NCBI RefSeq assembly: GCF_963169125.1
Contig: NC_084801.1
Coordinates: 114,417,061-114,481,060, forward strand
Length of the DNA stretch: 64,000 nt
Origin: Humulus lupulus
Lineage: Eukaryota; Streptophyta; Magnoliopsida; Rosales; Cannabaceae
Reading direction: 5' to 3'
Below are positions 46,303-56,654 of this stretch, one piece after another. Made by a program: the position numbers and the translations under genes. Within the stretch, counting starts at the first letter, position 1. Every line of letters begins with the position of its first letter. The notes under the pieces were generated by a model, which saw only the letters and a program-made list of their open reading frames with translations, was not told the DNA's origin and ran no database searches.

Positions 46303-46916
46303 TGTGGCGTGCTGCCCCTTTGGCACACCCACATGGGGCCATTTTGTAATGAGCATGCCTTGGTGCTTGATCATTAGTCAAGTCTTGCACCAAGCAACCT
46401 CATGGGATAGGGTAGTGGCAGTTTTGTAATATTGCATATGTCTCCCAGACAAAAATCATATATGTTCCTGGGAAGACTTTATTTCCCTAGAAGGCTCCTT
46501 AGGGGGAGGTGACCTGGTGACTTAGGGAAGCACCATGGCCATCAGCAGATAGGGGCCAAAGCTGTGTACTCCCTTGCCCTATCAAGGCTATATATTAATG
46601 AAATAACATTTATCTATACTTGTCCCTGTGTACTTCCTTGTTGCTTATGTGTTGCTTGTTTGTTACCTTCGTTGGGCCTTTGTGTGCCACTTGCCTTGTT
46701 GTGTGCTTTGTGTTGTGTGGACGTTCCTAGGAATGACTTGCTTTGTGCTTGCTCATACTTCGTTATGGCCCGTTGCATGTCCGAGATGTGTATGTGGCTA
46801 ACCGCTGAGTTTGTTTGCCTGTAGGTGTGTGTTGTAGGCTGACTTGCTAGCTTGAAGAGTCTGCAAGTGCCGCACGTTCCGTCTAGTTGGAATCCCCAAA
46901 TAGCCGGCTCGTGACA
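46303..46916 (+). repeat. 3' LTR of element F
   Basis: 614 bp, near-identical to the 5' LTR. Followed by the duplication CATGG. Confidence 0.96.
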
Positions 46917-48963
46917 CATGGCGCGAGGCCCTTGATGTGCCTTGCCCCTTGTGACCCATAGCTTGGCCTCCTAGCCTAGCAAGGCCATACTTCACAGCCC
47001 ACAAGGTGATGCTTCCCTAGGGATAATCTCCCGATTTCACAAGACTTACAGGTCTGAGCCTGATAATGTGACTAAGTGCGTATTTTAACCATTTACTGGG
47101 GATTTTTTTTCTTGGTGGATTTTTGGCATCCACAATACACGAGACCACTTTCGACGTCAGATCGATGAGGTTGTAGAAAGAAAAATAAAAATACTTCAAG
47201 TGGTAGCTTATCCTGACCTAGACCCCGAGATTAGGCCTATCCCATTGGACCCCAAAATCATGGTTACCGTAGCCTTTTCTCCTGGTAAGCTCGCATTCAA
47301 CCTAATGGAGGGTCCTCCTAACCAACCACCTAAAGTTCCCAAAACATTTTCCATCCTAGTCTTGGATAGTTCTTTCCTTGAGTTCGAACATTACCGAAGC
47401 TCCATCACCTCAACTCAACAAATTTCTGAGCTCCTCTTTTGCCACGAGTTGAGACTCTCCAGAAACTTGGTATGTTGTCCCGCCAGCTCTGACAAGAGGA
47501 GCTGCTTTGCACCTGGGGATGGCAACCCAGATAAGAAGGTTAAGCTCACAGCCTAGAGTCGTGAGCACTTATGAGCTGGGGCCTTGTTGCCATTAAAGGA
47601 CTATTTTCACGGCTTCCTCGACTATGTCAGCATCACTCCATTCCAATTTCAGACGAACTTGTATAGGGTTATGTCCACATTGAAGTCGCTATACAAGGAG
47701 ATGAAGTGGGAGGAGCCCACAGCACATGAGATCTTACATCTCTTTTGCCTCAAAAGCAACCCTTCCCGAGCCCATGGTAGATATGCATTTTATTATCTGT
47801 CCAGTTACCCAAAAGAGAAGCGCCTATTAGAAGACATTCCAAACCACCCTCCGAACTTGAAAACCTCCTTCTTCTGGACAAATGACCTCACTTCTTCTCG
47901 ACTCTACTTCTTTCGGAGAATTCATAAGTCCCTCATACTCTTTAGCTAAATTTCCTTTAACTTGTGTGCCCTGCTGACTTTAATCTTTTATATAGCCAAT
48001 TATCATCATCCTTGGCCTACGAATGCCATGAGGGAGCGTTGGGAAACCATCCTCAAGCTTCCCTATGGTCAACGATCCCTCTCCTATCTCCTGAACAAGG
48101 ACAAGCTCTAGCTGTGCAACCTTATAGGAGAAGGCGAGACCACTGACGACTCCAACTATCGCAAATATATGAGATGGGAGGACGTACCCGTGCCCACTAC
48201 CAAGCTCCCTATGAGAGGCAACTGTGGGGGTCAAACCTCTTGGGACCACCGTCCTCGCCCCTTCGAACCCTCAAGCTCAGGAAATGATGCACAGGACGAG
48301 GCCTCAGCGAGCTCGTCAGGAGGTAAAGTCATGGTCGAATCATCCATGTGGTCTCCCTCATTACCTAAGCACAAACCTGACGTGATGATCCTCTTCAAGG
48401 ACCCCAGGAATAATTTCTTAGTATGGTTGTGTGTAGACTTTAGGGTTCATAGGTTTGATAGCTGGCCAAACCATGTATAGTCTAAATGAGGTTTGGGATG
48501 GGGTAGCAGTACAATACGGTACGAACGACTATTGAGACCTTTCGAGGATGTCCCCCACTTTTAGGGAGGGGACTCCCATAGCCTCATCGAAAGATAGGGG
48601 AATTTCTTGGCCCCCAAGCTCGAGCTCTAGTGAGTCTTCTTGTTAGGATCTTATGACTGTCATTTTTCCATATAAAAATATGTTGACCCCTATTTTTTGT
48701 TATTTTTCTATCTTAGCTTGACCAATATACTTTGTATTCTTCCGGTGATATGGAGTCAGATCTTGACAACCTCCTAGGATAGCCCCCCAATCCCTGTGGA
48801 ACCAAACGAGGTCGCGTGACCTCGAAGAAAGAGCCCATCTCGAAGTCAGCGAAGACTGCGAAGAACTCTTCTCCCTTGAAGCCCAATCTCCAGCCTCCAT
48901 AAACGTGGTTCTTGGCACCACCCTTGCGACCTCAGCGGCTGCCACTGCTAAGCCTTCGTAGAC

Positions 48964-51477
48964 TGTAACGTCCCAAAATTACCTAATAAGGCTTAGGGCC
49001 TTGATTAGAGGCCAGGATGGAAATATATGGAATTATGTGCTTATTTGATATATTTAATTGTAATTATGTGGATTATATGATAATATGACTAGTTGTGCAT
49101 GTTTAAAGATATTAAATATGCATGTGGGCCCGTTTCTTATTAGAAGGGAAATTATGATATTTTGGCTCGTTGCGGGCATAATCATATATTTATGTGATAT
49201 ATGTGTGAGACCACATTATTATGTGGGTTTATTTAGGTTACTCAGCACGAGGTGATCCTAGGGAGCGAGTTAGCGAGAAAGTCACAACTGGGCTCAATAC
49301 CCGACTCAGGGCGAGTCAAGGGGTATTTTGGGTATTAGACATTTAATTGGGTTATCGGGTAATGAAAATAAATAATTGGTGATATTTTGAAGTAATTGGG
49401 GAATTTTACCATTTTTCCCTCGGGGACATTTTTGGTACCCCGAGCCTCGGGATTAGCTTAAGTCATCTAAGTTTAAGGAAACAAAAGACAAAAAAAAAAA
49501 AAACAAGTAAACACACACTTAGAAGCTTGGACCGACTCTCTCTCCTTCTCTTTCATTTTTGTGCTCTCAAAGCTTTCCTAAGCAAACCATTAAGGAACTA
49601 AGGAATTTTTGGGCTAGAAATCAGAGAATTGAAGCTTAAACTTGGGGGATTAATTCTGTTGCGGTTTGCGGGATTAATCATCAGTGGAGGTAAGCTCTAG
49701 ACCATGGTTTTGTCTTTAAATTATGTGTTTCCATGGTTGTTTTAGTGTGTTCTTGAACCATCTAGCTTATGCATTGAATTGGTGATTTAATGAGTTTTAG
49801 GAATGAATTTTTATTGGGCTTTGTTGCTGAGATCATGTTAGAACTATTGTGGTAATTGAGGTATAGCTTTGGGGGAATTTTGGGTTAGTTTGGAGTGGAT
49901 CTAGCTGCTGAAAATTGATGAATTTCAGGGTTTGAGGGGGCAAGTCGCAGCTGTGCTCTTAAGGGGTCGCGAATTAGTCTGAGCCCAGGCGCCTTGGGAG
50001 GTCTCTGTTTGGGGGGCGCGTTGCAACCTGCTAGGGCAAGTCGTGGCCTGTGCCCCTTGACAAAGAAGAGTGGGCTTGCTGATAGGAGGGGCACGTCGCG
50101 ACCCTCTTAGCTAGGTCGCGGCCCGCCTGGTCATTTTGGCCTTGGGAAGTTTGTTTTAAAAGGGAACCTTTTTTATTAGGGCTCGGGATCGATTCCACTA
50201 CCCGGTTTAGTGGAACTCGAAGCCCCAGAGGCTAGGACTCGGTCCAAAAGCCTTTATTCGCTCGTTATTGATGGAATCCTATTTTATGTTTGTGATTAGG
50301 GTATTGCTAGGGTCTCGAATCCAGGATCGTGCTCGAGGGTCGTTCTTATTTACGCTTATTCGGACCTGAGGTAAGAAATTGCACCCAATACATGTTACAT
50401 GTGATTAGGTCTTGGCCCGACTGTTATCAATTATCGTGACTAGGGCTTGGGCCCTGAGGACATTTATATTTAAGCTTTTGCTTCATATGTTGGTTGATAT
50501 CTGCTTAAGTGCTTTATGACTGGTGTGAATTCTGTGATTAGGGCATGAGGCCTGTTAAATAGGTATGATTAGCATTGTGAGAATGATTAATCAACGGTGT
50601 TATGTGATTAACATGCTTGTGTGCTTTTTGTTGGGATATGCCTATCCATATTTGTTCTGTATTGAGGTTTGTAATCCTGGATCAGGGCTTGACTTATTAG
50701 TCCAGGATGACAATAGCGCATTGCGCGCTGGTCGAAAGGCTTAGGCCTGAACCAACAACGTATTATTACGTTGGCCGACCCTATGGTCGATGGAATATTA
50801 AGGCGCCAGGTACGCTGGACTAGCTCTATGACTAGTTAGTCAAGGCTAAGGGCAAAGGCCCTAGGTGACTCTATGGTCACGTAGCTTAGGCATAGGGCCC
50901 CGGGATTGACTCTATGGTCAATTGTTTAGGACAGCGGCCCCAAATTGGTTCAATGACCACTTGTTTGTAACTAAAAGACAATATTTGTAGGTTGATGTTG
51001 CTGGGCATGTTAGATGGGTATCTAGAACTTTATATTCTTTGTTTATGCACATGTTGAGTTTTCTTGTGAAGCCTTGGCTCATGAGTGCTAGGTGGTGCAG
51101 GTGAGGGAAAAGGAAAGGTTGACCAGCCATGAGTTGGAGAGCTTCGGTGGCAGCATGTACATATACGGTTGCTCGACCACCACGGCCGGGGACATCTCAG
51201 AGGAATTAGGGTTATAGCCTTGTTTTTTCCACTTAGGCCGGCTAAATGTAGTTTTTGATGAATATTCACCTTTTTAAAAGTTTGGTTGTAATATTTTGGG
51301 ATCCTATGTTTGTACAAAACTTTTTATATAAAAGTCAACGGTTCTTTTGACCAAAATTTTAACCCTAACCCTTGACATTAACCTTAGTTACACATTTTAA
51401 ACCAAATGACTTGGTTAGCAAGTCTGACACAATTTTAAGTACATAGTGTAACGGTCCTTGATTAGGAGGGCGTTACA
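48964..51477 (+). repeat. 5' LTR of element H
   Basis: It starts TGTAACGTCCC and ends GGAGGGCGTTACA; the terminal seven bases form a perfect inverted pair (TGTAACG / CGTTACA). 2,514 bp. No 3' LTR is in view to compare. Confidence 0.85.
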
Positions 51478-51480
51478 ACT

Positions 51481-51496
51481 TGGTATCCGAGCTGCC
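51481..51496 (+). promoter_or_regulatory. Primer binding site of element H
   Basis: TGGTATCCGAGCTGCC lies three bases after the LTR and matches the initiator-Met type TGGTATCAGAGC with one change in its first 12 bases. Confidence 0.75.
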
Positions 51497-51689
51497 AAGG
51501 TTTAAGGGTTCCTGAAGACTGGTCGGGCATGTACACTCGCCACTAAAGACAAGCTCAACTCAGGGTTATGTAACTATTATGTGTTTATATGTTTAAATGC
51601 TTAAATATGATATGATGTCTTATTTGTGTGCCTGTTTAAGAAGCATGAGATAATCTGATAGGGTCTGGCCCTTGATTGTTGCATGTATG

Positions 51690-51955
51690 ATAAAGGACAT
51701 GCTTATTAGCATTGTTACTACTTGTGGATGCAAGGGAATCGCTTATTAGTGTTATTATTTGTATATAGGCCAGGAAATGCTTATTAGCACTGTTAACACT
51801 AGCAGGGAATGAAAGAACATGCTTATTGGCTATGTTATACTTGTGAAGATGTATGGATATGTTTATGTGTATTGTTAATTGTTGATGGATATCAAGAAGT
51901 GCTTATTAGCACCATGAATGAATATATTGTGTGATGGCATGCTTATTAGCATTGC
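51690..51955 (+). repeat. Short dispersed motif in the H leader
   Basis: GCTTATTAGC or a near copy occurs at 51711, 51741, 51779, 51821, 51901 and 51941, at steps of 30-80 bp, usually followed by A(T/C)TGTTA. The rest of 51497-52110 shows no gene. Confidence 0.7.
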
Positions 51956-52110
51956 ACTTGTTTGTTATCTGATGATCTTGGATCGCCAGGCGGCAAGAGG
52001 TATAGTTATTTCTTACCTAACGACCAATTTGATCTTTGTAGGGTGGATTGGGTAAAGTATGAATCCTTGAAGGTTAGAGAGATTGGCTGGCCAAGAGTTA
52101 TAAGCTAGTG

Positions 52111-53060
52111 AAGGGAATGATTAGGGCTAGGCCCCACCGCCAGCTCCAGAAAACTGGCAATTGGTGCTTGCAAACTTGCGAGCCAGATTAGAGAGGCAGG
52201 AAGAAAAGATACGCCTCTTGAGATAGTAGCAGGTTTCAGCAGGGAACCTACAAGCCACGGTACCGACAGTGGTACAGCCAAAGGTACCAGTTGTTGTACA
52301 GTCCCAGGCAGGGGGAGATAGATGGGAACCCCTGTACAAGAGGTTCAGGAAGCAGCACCGTCCAATCTTTGAGGGTGGTTTAGATCCATTGAAGGCTGAG
52401 TAATGGATGACCATGATAACCACCATCCTGGATTTTATGAGGGTAGGTGGTAACGAGAGAGTGGCCTGTGCCACTTATATGTTTTGGGAGAACGCCCAAA
52501 TATGGTGGGAGGTGGTATCCCAGACCAGAGCAGTTACCACTATGGAGTGGGAAGAGTTCAAGACCTTATTCAATGAGAAGTACTACAATGATGTCTTTAA
52601 AGCTGCAAAGGCTGAGGAATTCAGCAAGCTACTTCAGGGTAATATGACAGTGATTGACTACGCCTTGAAGTTCGACAGGTTGGCAAAGTTTGCTGGGGAT
52701 CTGGTGCCCACTGATGGGACCAGAAGAAAGAGATTTCTTCAGGGGCTACAGCCTATGATAGCTCGGGATGTTCGTATTACTACTATGTTAGGAATGACTA
52801 CCTATGCACAGGCCGTGGAGAAAGCACTTACAGCTGAGAGCACAGAGAACAATATCTGGCGTGACAATGCAGCCAGAAGGGATTCTACAAGGTCAGGACC
52901 TCCATTTCTAGGTTTTGGTAGGGGCAGAGGCCCCAGTGATCAGAAGAGGAAGACTACGGACACAATTTTAGCTCCATGCTAGATAGGAGGCCACGGGGCA
53001 TACAGACGGGCTGCTAGAGTGGCGGTGAGACATGGAGGGCATTTCCAGAGTGTGCTAGGT
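52111..53060 (+). pseudogene. gag of element H (broken)
   Basis: The N-terminal part (APPPAPENWQLVLANLRARLERQEEK) is followed by stops near 52225 and 52400. The core is open from 52407: FMRVGGNERVACATYMFWENAQ, WWEVVSQ, FKTLFNEKYYNDVFKAAKAEEF, MTVIDYALKFDRLAKFAGD, then KRFLQGLQP. This matches the retrotransposon gag family. A stop at 52980 follows. The zinc-knuckle region (53040-53170) is disturbed by a 13-T run at about 53100 and by loss of Cys residues. Confidence 0.82.
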
Positions 53061-54796
53061 GCAAGAGGTGTCGTATTGGGGAGTGTCGGGCGAAGGCCTA
53101 TTTTTTTTTTTTTGTGGTAGTACGAGACACTTGAAGAAAGACAGCCCGAGAGCCAGAAAAGAGGAGCCAAAGAAGGTGGACAGCCTGATGCCAGCTCAGG
53201 TGTTCACCTTGACCCAGGCAGAGGCCGAGGCTAGTAGTCTGTGAGTTTTTGGACGTGTTTCCCTGTTGTGGTGGATACCACTCAGGTCGTTCTAGTGGGA
53301 CCAGAACAGACCCGATTAGTCTATGAGTTTCTGGATGTGTTTCCAAAAGATTTGCCAGGGTTACCTCCACATAGGGAGATTGAGTTTGTAATTGAATTGT
53401 CGCCAGGGACAGAGCCAGTGTCTAGGGAACCTTACAGGATGGCTCCAGCTAAGCTAAAGGAACTAAAGGTTCAACTATACGAGTTACTAGACTTGGGTTT
53501 TATCAGCCCCAGTTTCTCGCCATGGGGTGCACCGGTCCTCTTTGTGAAGAAAAATGATGGTTCTTTGAGGATGTGTATTGATTACAGAGAACTAAACAGA
53601 TTGACTAACAAGAATAGATTTCCTCTGCCAAGGATTGATGATTTGTTTGATCAGTTGCAAGGTAAAATGGTGTTCTCTAAGATAGATCTTCGATCTGGTT
53701 ATCACCAACTGAGGATCAAAGAGGAGGATATACCGAAGACAGCTTTTTGCACTAGGTACGGGCATTATGAATTTTAGGTGATGTCATTTGGGTTTACTAA
53801 TGCCCCGGCAGCATTTATGGATTTGATGAACAGAGTGTTCAAGGACTACCTAGATCAGTTTGTGATCGTCTTTATTGACGATATATTGATATACTCTCAG
53901 ACAGAGACAGAGCACGAGCAGCATCTCAAATTGGTAATTCAGAGGTTGAGAGAACACAGGTTGTATGCAAAGCTCAATAAATGTGAGTTTTGGTTGCCAC
54001 GGGTGACTTTCTTGGGTCACATATTCAGTAAGGATGGAATTAAGGTGGATCCAGCGAAGATTTAGGCAGTCAAAGATTGACCAAGACCGAAGAATGCTTC
54101 AGAGATTTGGAGTATCTTGGGATTGGCGGGGTATTACAGACACTTTATGGAAGGGTTCTCCAAGGTTATGTCATCACTGATAGAGTTAACCCGCAAGAAT
54201 CAAAAGTTTGTTTGGTCAGACAAGTGCGAAGACACCTTCCAGAAGCTCAAGAAGAGTTTGATCACCGCTCCGGTTTTGAGCCTTCCTATAGATCAAGATA
54301 AGTTTGTAGTTTATTGTGACACTTTGAGGCAGGGTCTGGGTTGTGTACTTATGCAGACAGGGAAGGTGATTGCCTACGCATCACATCAGTTGAAGGAATA
54401 TGATCAGAGATACCCCACACATTACTTAGACCTTGCAGCGGTAGTTTTTGCACTGAAGGTGTGGCGGCACTACTTGTATGGTGAGAAGTGTGAGATATAC
54501 ACTGACCACAAGAGTTTAAAATACTTCTTCACCCAGAAAGATCTGAATATGAGGCGGAGACGTTGGTTAGAGCTGGTAAAGGAATATGATTGTGAGATCC
54601 TCTACCACCCTGGCAAAGCCAATGTGGTAGCAGATGCCTTAAGTTGGAAGGGTCTGAGACAGTTATATAGTGCCAGACAGGTATCAAGGAGATTGGCTGA
54701 TGACAAGACTAGCGCGGGGATTGAATTGGGTGGGTCGGTTAGCCAACATCACTTTACAGTCTACTCTCTTGGAGAGAATCAAGGGGAAGCAGTTAG
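53061..54796 (+). pseudogene. RT and RNase H of element H, protease missing
   Basis: After the damaged zinc knuckle (CGSTRHLKKD, then KKVDSLMPAQVFTLTQAEAE) the sequence passes straight to RT at about 53318; no aspartic protease motif is present. RT reads [20 protein letters not shown], then [24 protein letters not shown], a stop at 53775 ([17 protein letters not shown]) and catalytic FIDDILIYS (~53871). Further stops follow near 54062 and 54078 with a frame change. RNase H has [15 protein letters not shown] (normally with a DAS-type Asp) and YTDHKSLKY. Homology stops at the element I insertion. Not functional. Confidence 0.85.
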
Positions 54797-56654
54797 TGTT
54801 AGGAAAACTTATACATGATCTTTATTTATTTTCATGTAGATCTAATATTAAACAAATTAATATGAGATAACCTAGAACATGTTTCTAAAGTTGAATTCAA
54901 AGATAAACAATGATAAGAATGCTTACAGTATACGCAGCGGAATTAGTGAGCCCTTCCTTCAGTTTCTCTAACCCTTGTATCCTTTTTGTCGCAGAGTATT
55001 ATCAAGAAACTGAACCGTTCTTCTAATTTCTTCACAGTCTTCCAATGTATCCTTAGAATCACCTAGACTAGAGTGTGCAATTCTCAACTCATGAGATAGA
55101 CACAAAGAGAAGAAGAGAAAATAACAAAGAGGCTTAGAAAAGAACTTGTGGTTAGAGATAATCTAAAACTATCAGAAAACCAGTTATTAAACTTGTCAAA
55201 CTTGTTTTTTGACTCCTCTCTAAGCACGCATTTTATAGACTCAATTAGGCCATTTAATTTAATTAAAAATTCAATAAAATAATAGCCAATTTAAAGCCCT
55301 AGGTCGAAATTATCATGGGCTTTAGGCCTGTGAAATTTCTCATTTGATTATAAGTCCATTGGACTTAAAATCAAGGCCAGTGTTATTTTCTAATGATTTA
55401 ATTAATTAAATAATTATTTAAATCCTTTATTAAATTAATTATTTATAATTTGAACCATGATTTAAACTTATTTCTTAATTTATATACCAATTTATCTTAA
55501 TTAATAAATCTGCCCTTATTTCTCTTTTCTTCTCTAAAATACATAACTCTGTGAAACTATCCAAAATTGACCTTGTCAACTTTGATAATTCTAATTGATA
55601 AGTAAATCAATTAATTGAGACTATCTAGATGATTTTATCCAAGGTACAATGGGGACCATGGGCCTATGAAATCAAGCTCCAATAAGTTATCATAAATCTA
55701 ACAAATAAATTTACTAACTTATTAATTCCTCGTGACTCCACTATAGACTCGGAATTGCACTCTTGAATTCATAGAACACTCTATAACAAATATAGATACG
55801 CTATTAATTATCCATTGTTACAACCACAATTTTCACTCAATCCTCTATAGATGGTCTACAATGAGATAGGACTAAAATACTATTTTACCCCTCATTGTAT
55901 TTTATCCTTAAAACACTTAGTTCCTTGTAAATGATATTTCAGTAAACTAATTTAATTACTGAAATGAGATCTCTATCATTTAACACCTTGAACAAAACTA
56001 AAAGGAAACAATCGTTTCACTTCTTCATCAGAAGCTATAGTCGTTCATATCTATGATTAACACTTCCACTCAATTATACTACCGAGTTCCCAAGATGTAA
56101 GTATGGGCTAGTCCGTAGGGTAAGCTGGTGACGAACAAGTCAAAGAACTCAAATAATACAATTAGTTAGAATACTAACCACTCAGAATTAAGATTGAATT
56201 GACTTATGGTCAACTATATGATATGACTAGAATAGATAATAACGATATGTTTACTTATCTTATCAACTGTCAATATCGGTCATGTCCGATGTAACAAATA
56301 CATCCGATCTTATCTACTTTGCTAATGTTCTGGAAAGAACATAACACCACAATGTGTAAGTAGATCATATCGTAGATTGGCAAGTCAGTGTAAATCATGT
56401 GCATTGACTGATCTTAGGACTAACTTATTTTGAGCATATAATCATATTTATATTCCACTGTGATTACGTCACTATAAATATGATTAGCTATATGCTCGGG
56501 ATTTAATCGAAGTTTATATTAAACAAATCATCATGAAAATAAAACATGTGAGAAATGTGATTGACCAAGTCAAAAAATGATTTCTATTCTTTTATTGATA
56601 ATAAAATGAGATTACAAAGAATTTGGGTTTTAATTAGGGCATAAAACCCCAACA
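54797..56654 (-). repeat. 3' LTR of element I (left copy)
   Basis: 1,858 bp. On the plus strand it runs TGTTAGGAAAACTTATAC to CATAAAACCCCAACA. It is homologous to the right copy at 62550 and more distantly to the solo LTR at 26291-28196. ORFs inside it are chance. Confidence 0.92.

Larger units (their letters stand above)
40989..46916 (+). mobile_element. Element F: intact young chromovirus (Ty3/gypsy with chromodomain)
   Basis: LTRs of 614 bp at 40989-41602 and 46303-46916 differ at only two sites, both C/T. A perfect 5-bp duplication CATGG flanks it (40984-40988 and 46917-46921). It has an initiator-Met-type primer binding site, one uninterrupted gag-pol frame, and a polypurine tract. The C-terminal chromodomain places it in the chromoviruses; the CX2CX3HX4C knuckle and gag-protease spacing look most like the Galadriel clade, which I hold loosely. 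It appears structurally complete and potentially mobile. Confidence 0.95.
39337..47134 (-). mobile_element. Solo LTR (about 1.87 kb without nested element F)
   Basis: It starts TGTTGACGGTGAAATCTCG and ends GGCATCCACA, flanked by a perfect 5-bp duplication ATACA (39332-39336 and 47135-47139). On the minus strand it begins TGTGGATGCC and ends CCGTCAACA, which fits an LTR in reverse orientation. No internal domain accompanies it. It contains a 77-bp minisatellite and was later entered by element F (40989-46916). The family is not recognised. Confidence 0.75.
39196..48960 (+). pseudogene. Antisense gene of element G, exons 1-3, split by a 7.8 kb insertion
   Basis: The ATG at 39196 opens MSQYSENQWGLKSQ. 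The frame runs to 39336 and resumes exactly in frame at 47140 (RDHFRRQIDEVVERK) once the solo LTR and one ATACA copy are removed. Exon 1 continues with LPLKDYFHGFLDYVSITPFQF and LHLFCLKSNPSRAHGR, the Transposase_28-like region. Stops: TAA near 39313, TAG at 47554 and TGA near 47566 (the latter two at codons that are Trp and Arg in the expected frame). The intron 1 donor is ATAAGT (47924), not GTAAGT; the acceptor TATATAG precedes 47996. Exon 2 includes LPYGQRSLSYLL and WSPSLPKHK; exon 3 begins MESDLDNLL at ~48750 and ends at the element H insertion. Non-functional. Confidence 0.75.
39165..48963 (-). mobile_element. Element G: 3' fragment of a fourth Tat-type gypsy, with nested insertions
   Basis: Only the antisense gene (plus strand here) of this minus-strand element remains: exon 1 split across 39196-39336 and 47140-47923, then exons 2 and 3 to 48960. 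The pol side is cut off by insertion of element H at 48964, and the 3' LTR side by the C/E LTR at 39164. A solo LTR containing chromovirus F lies inside exon 1. The sequence resembles B more than D or E. Confidence 0.75.
48964..54796 (+). mobile_element. Element H: Tekay/Del-like Ty3/gypsy, 3' part outside or beyond nested element I
   Basis: A plus-strand element: 2,514-bp 5' LTR, primer binding site, leader with short repeats, gag, RT and RNase H. It is interrupted after RNase H by copia element I at 54797; the integrase and 3' LTR would lie right of the window. It inserted into exon 3 of the G antisense gene. The RT sequence ([29 protein letters not shown] type) and the long LTR suit the Tekay/Del group. 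Confidence 0.85.
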
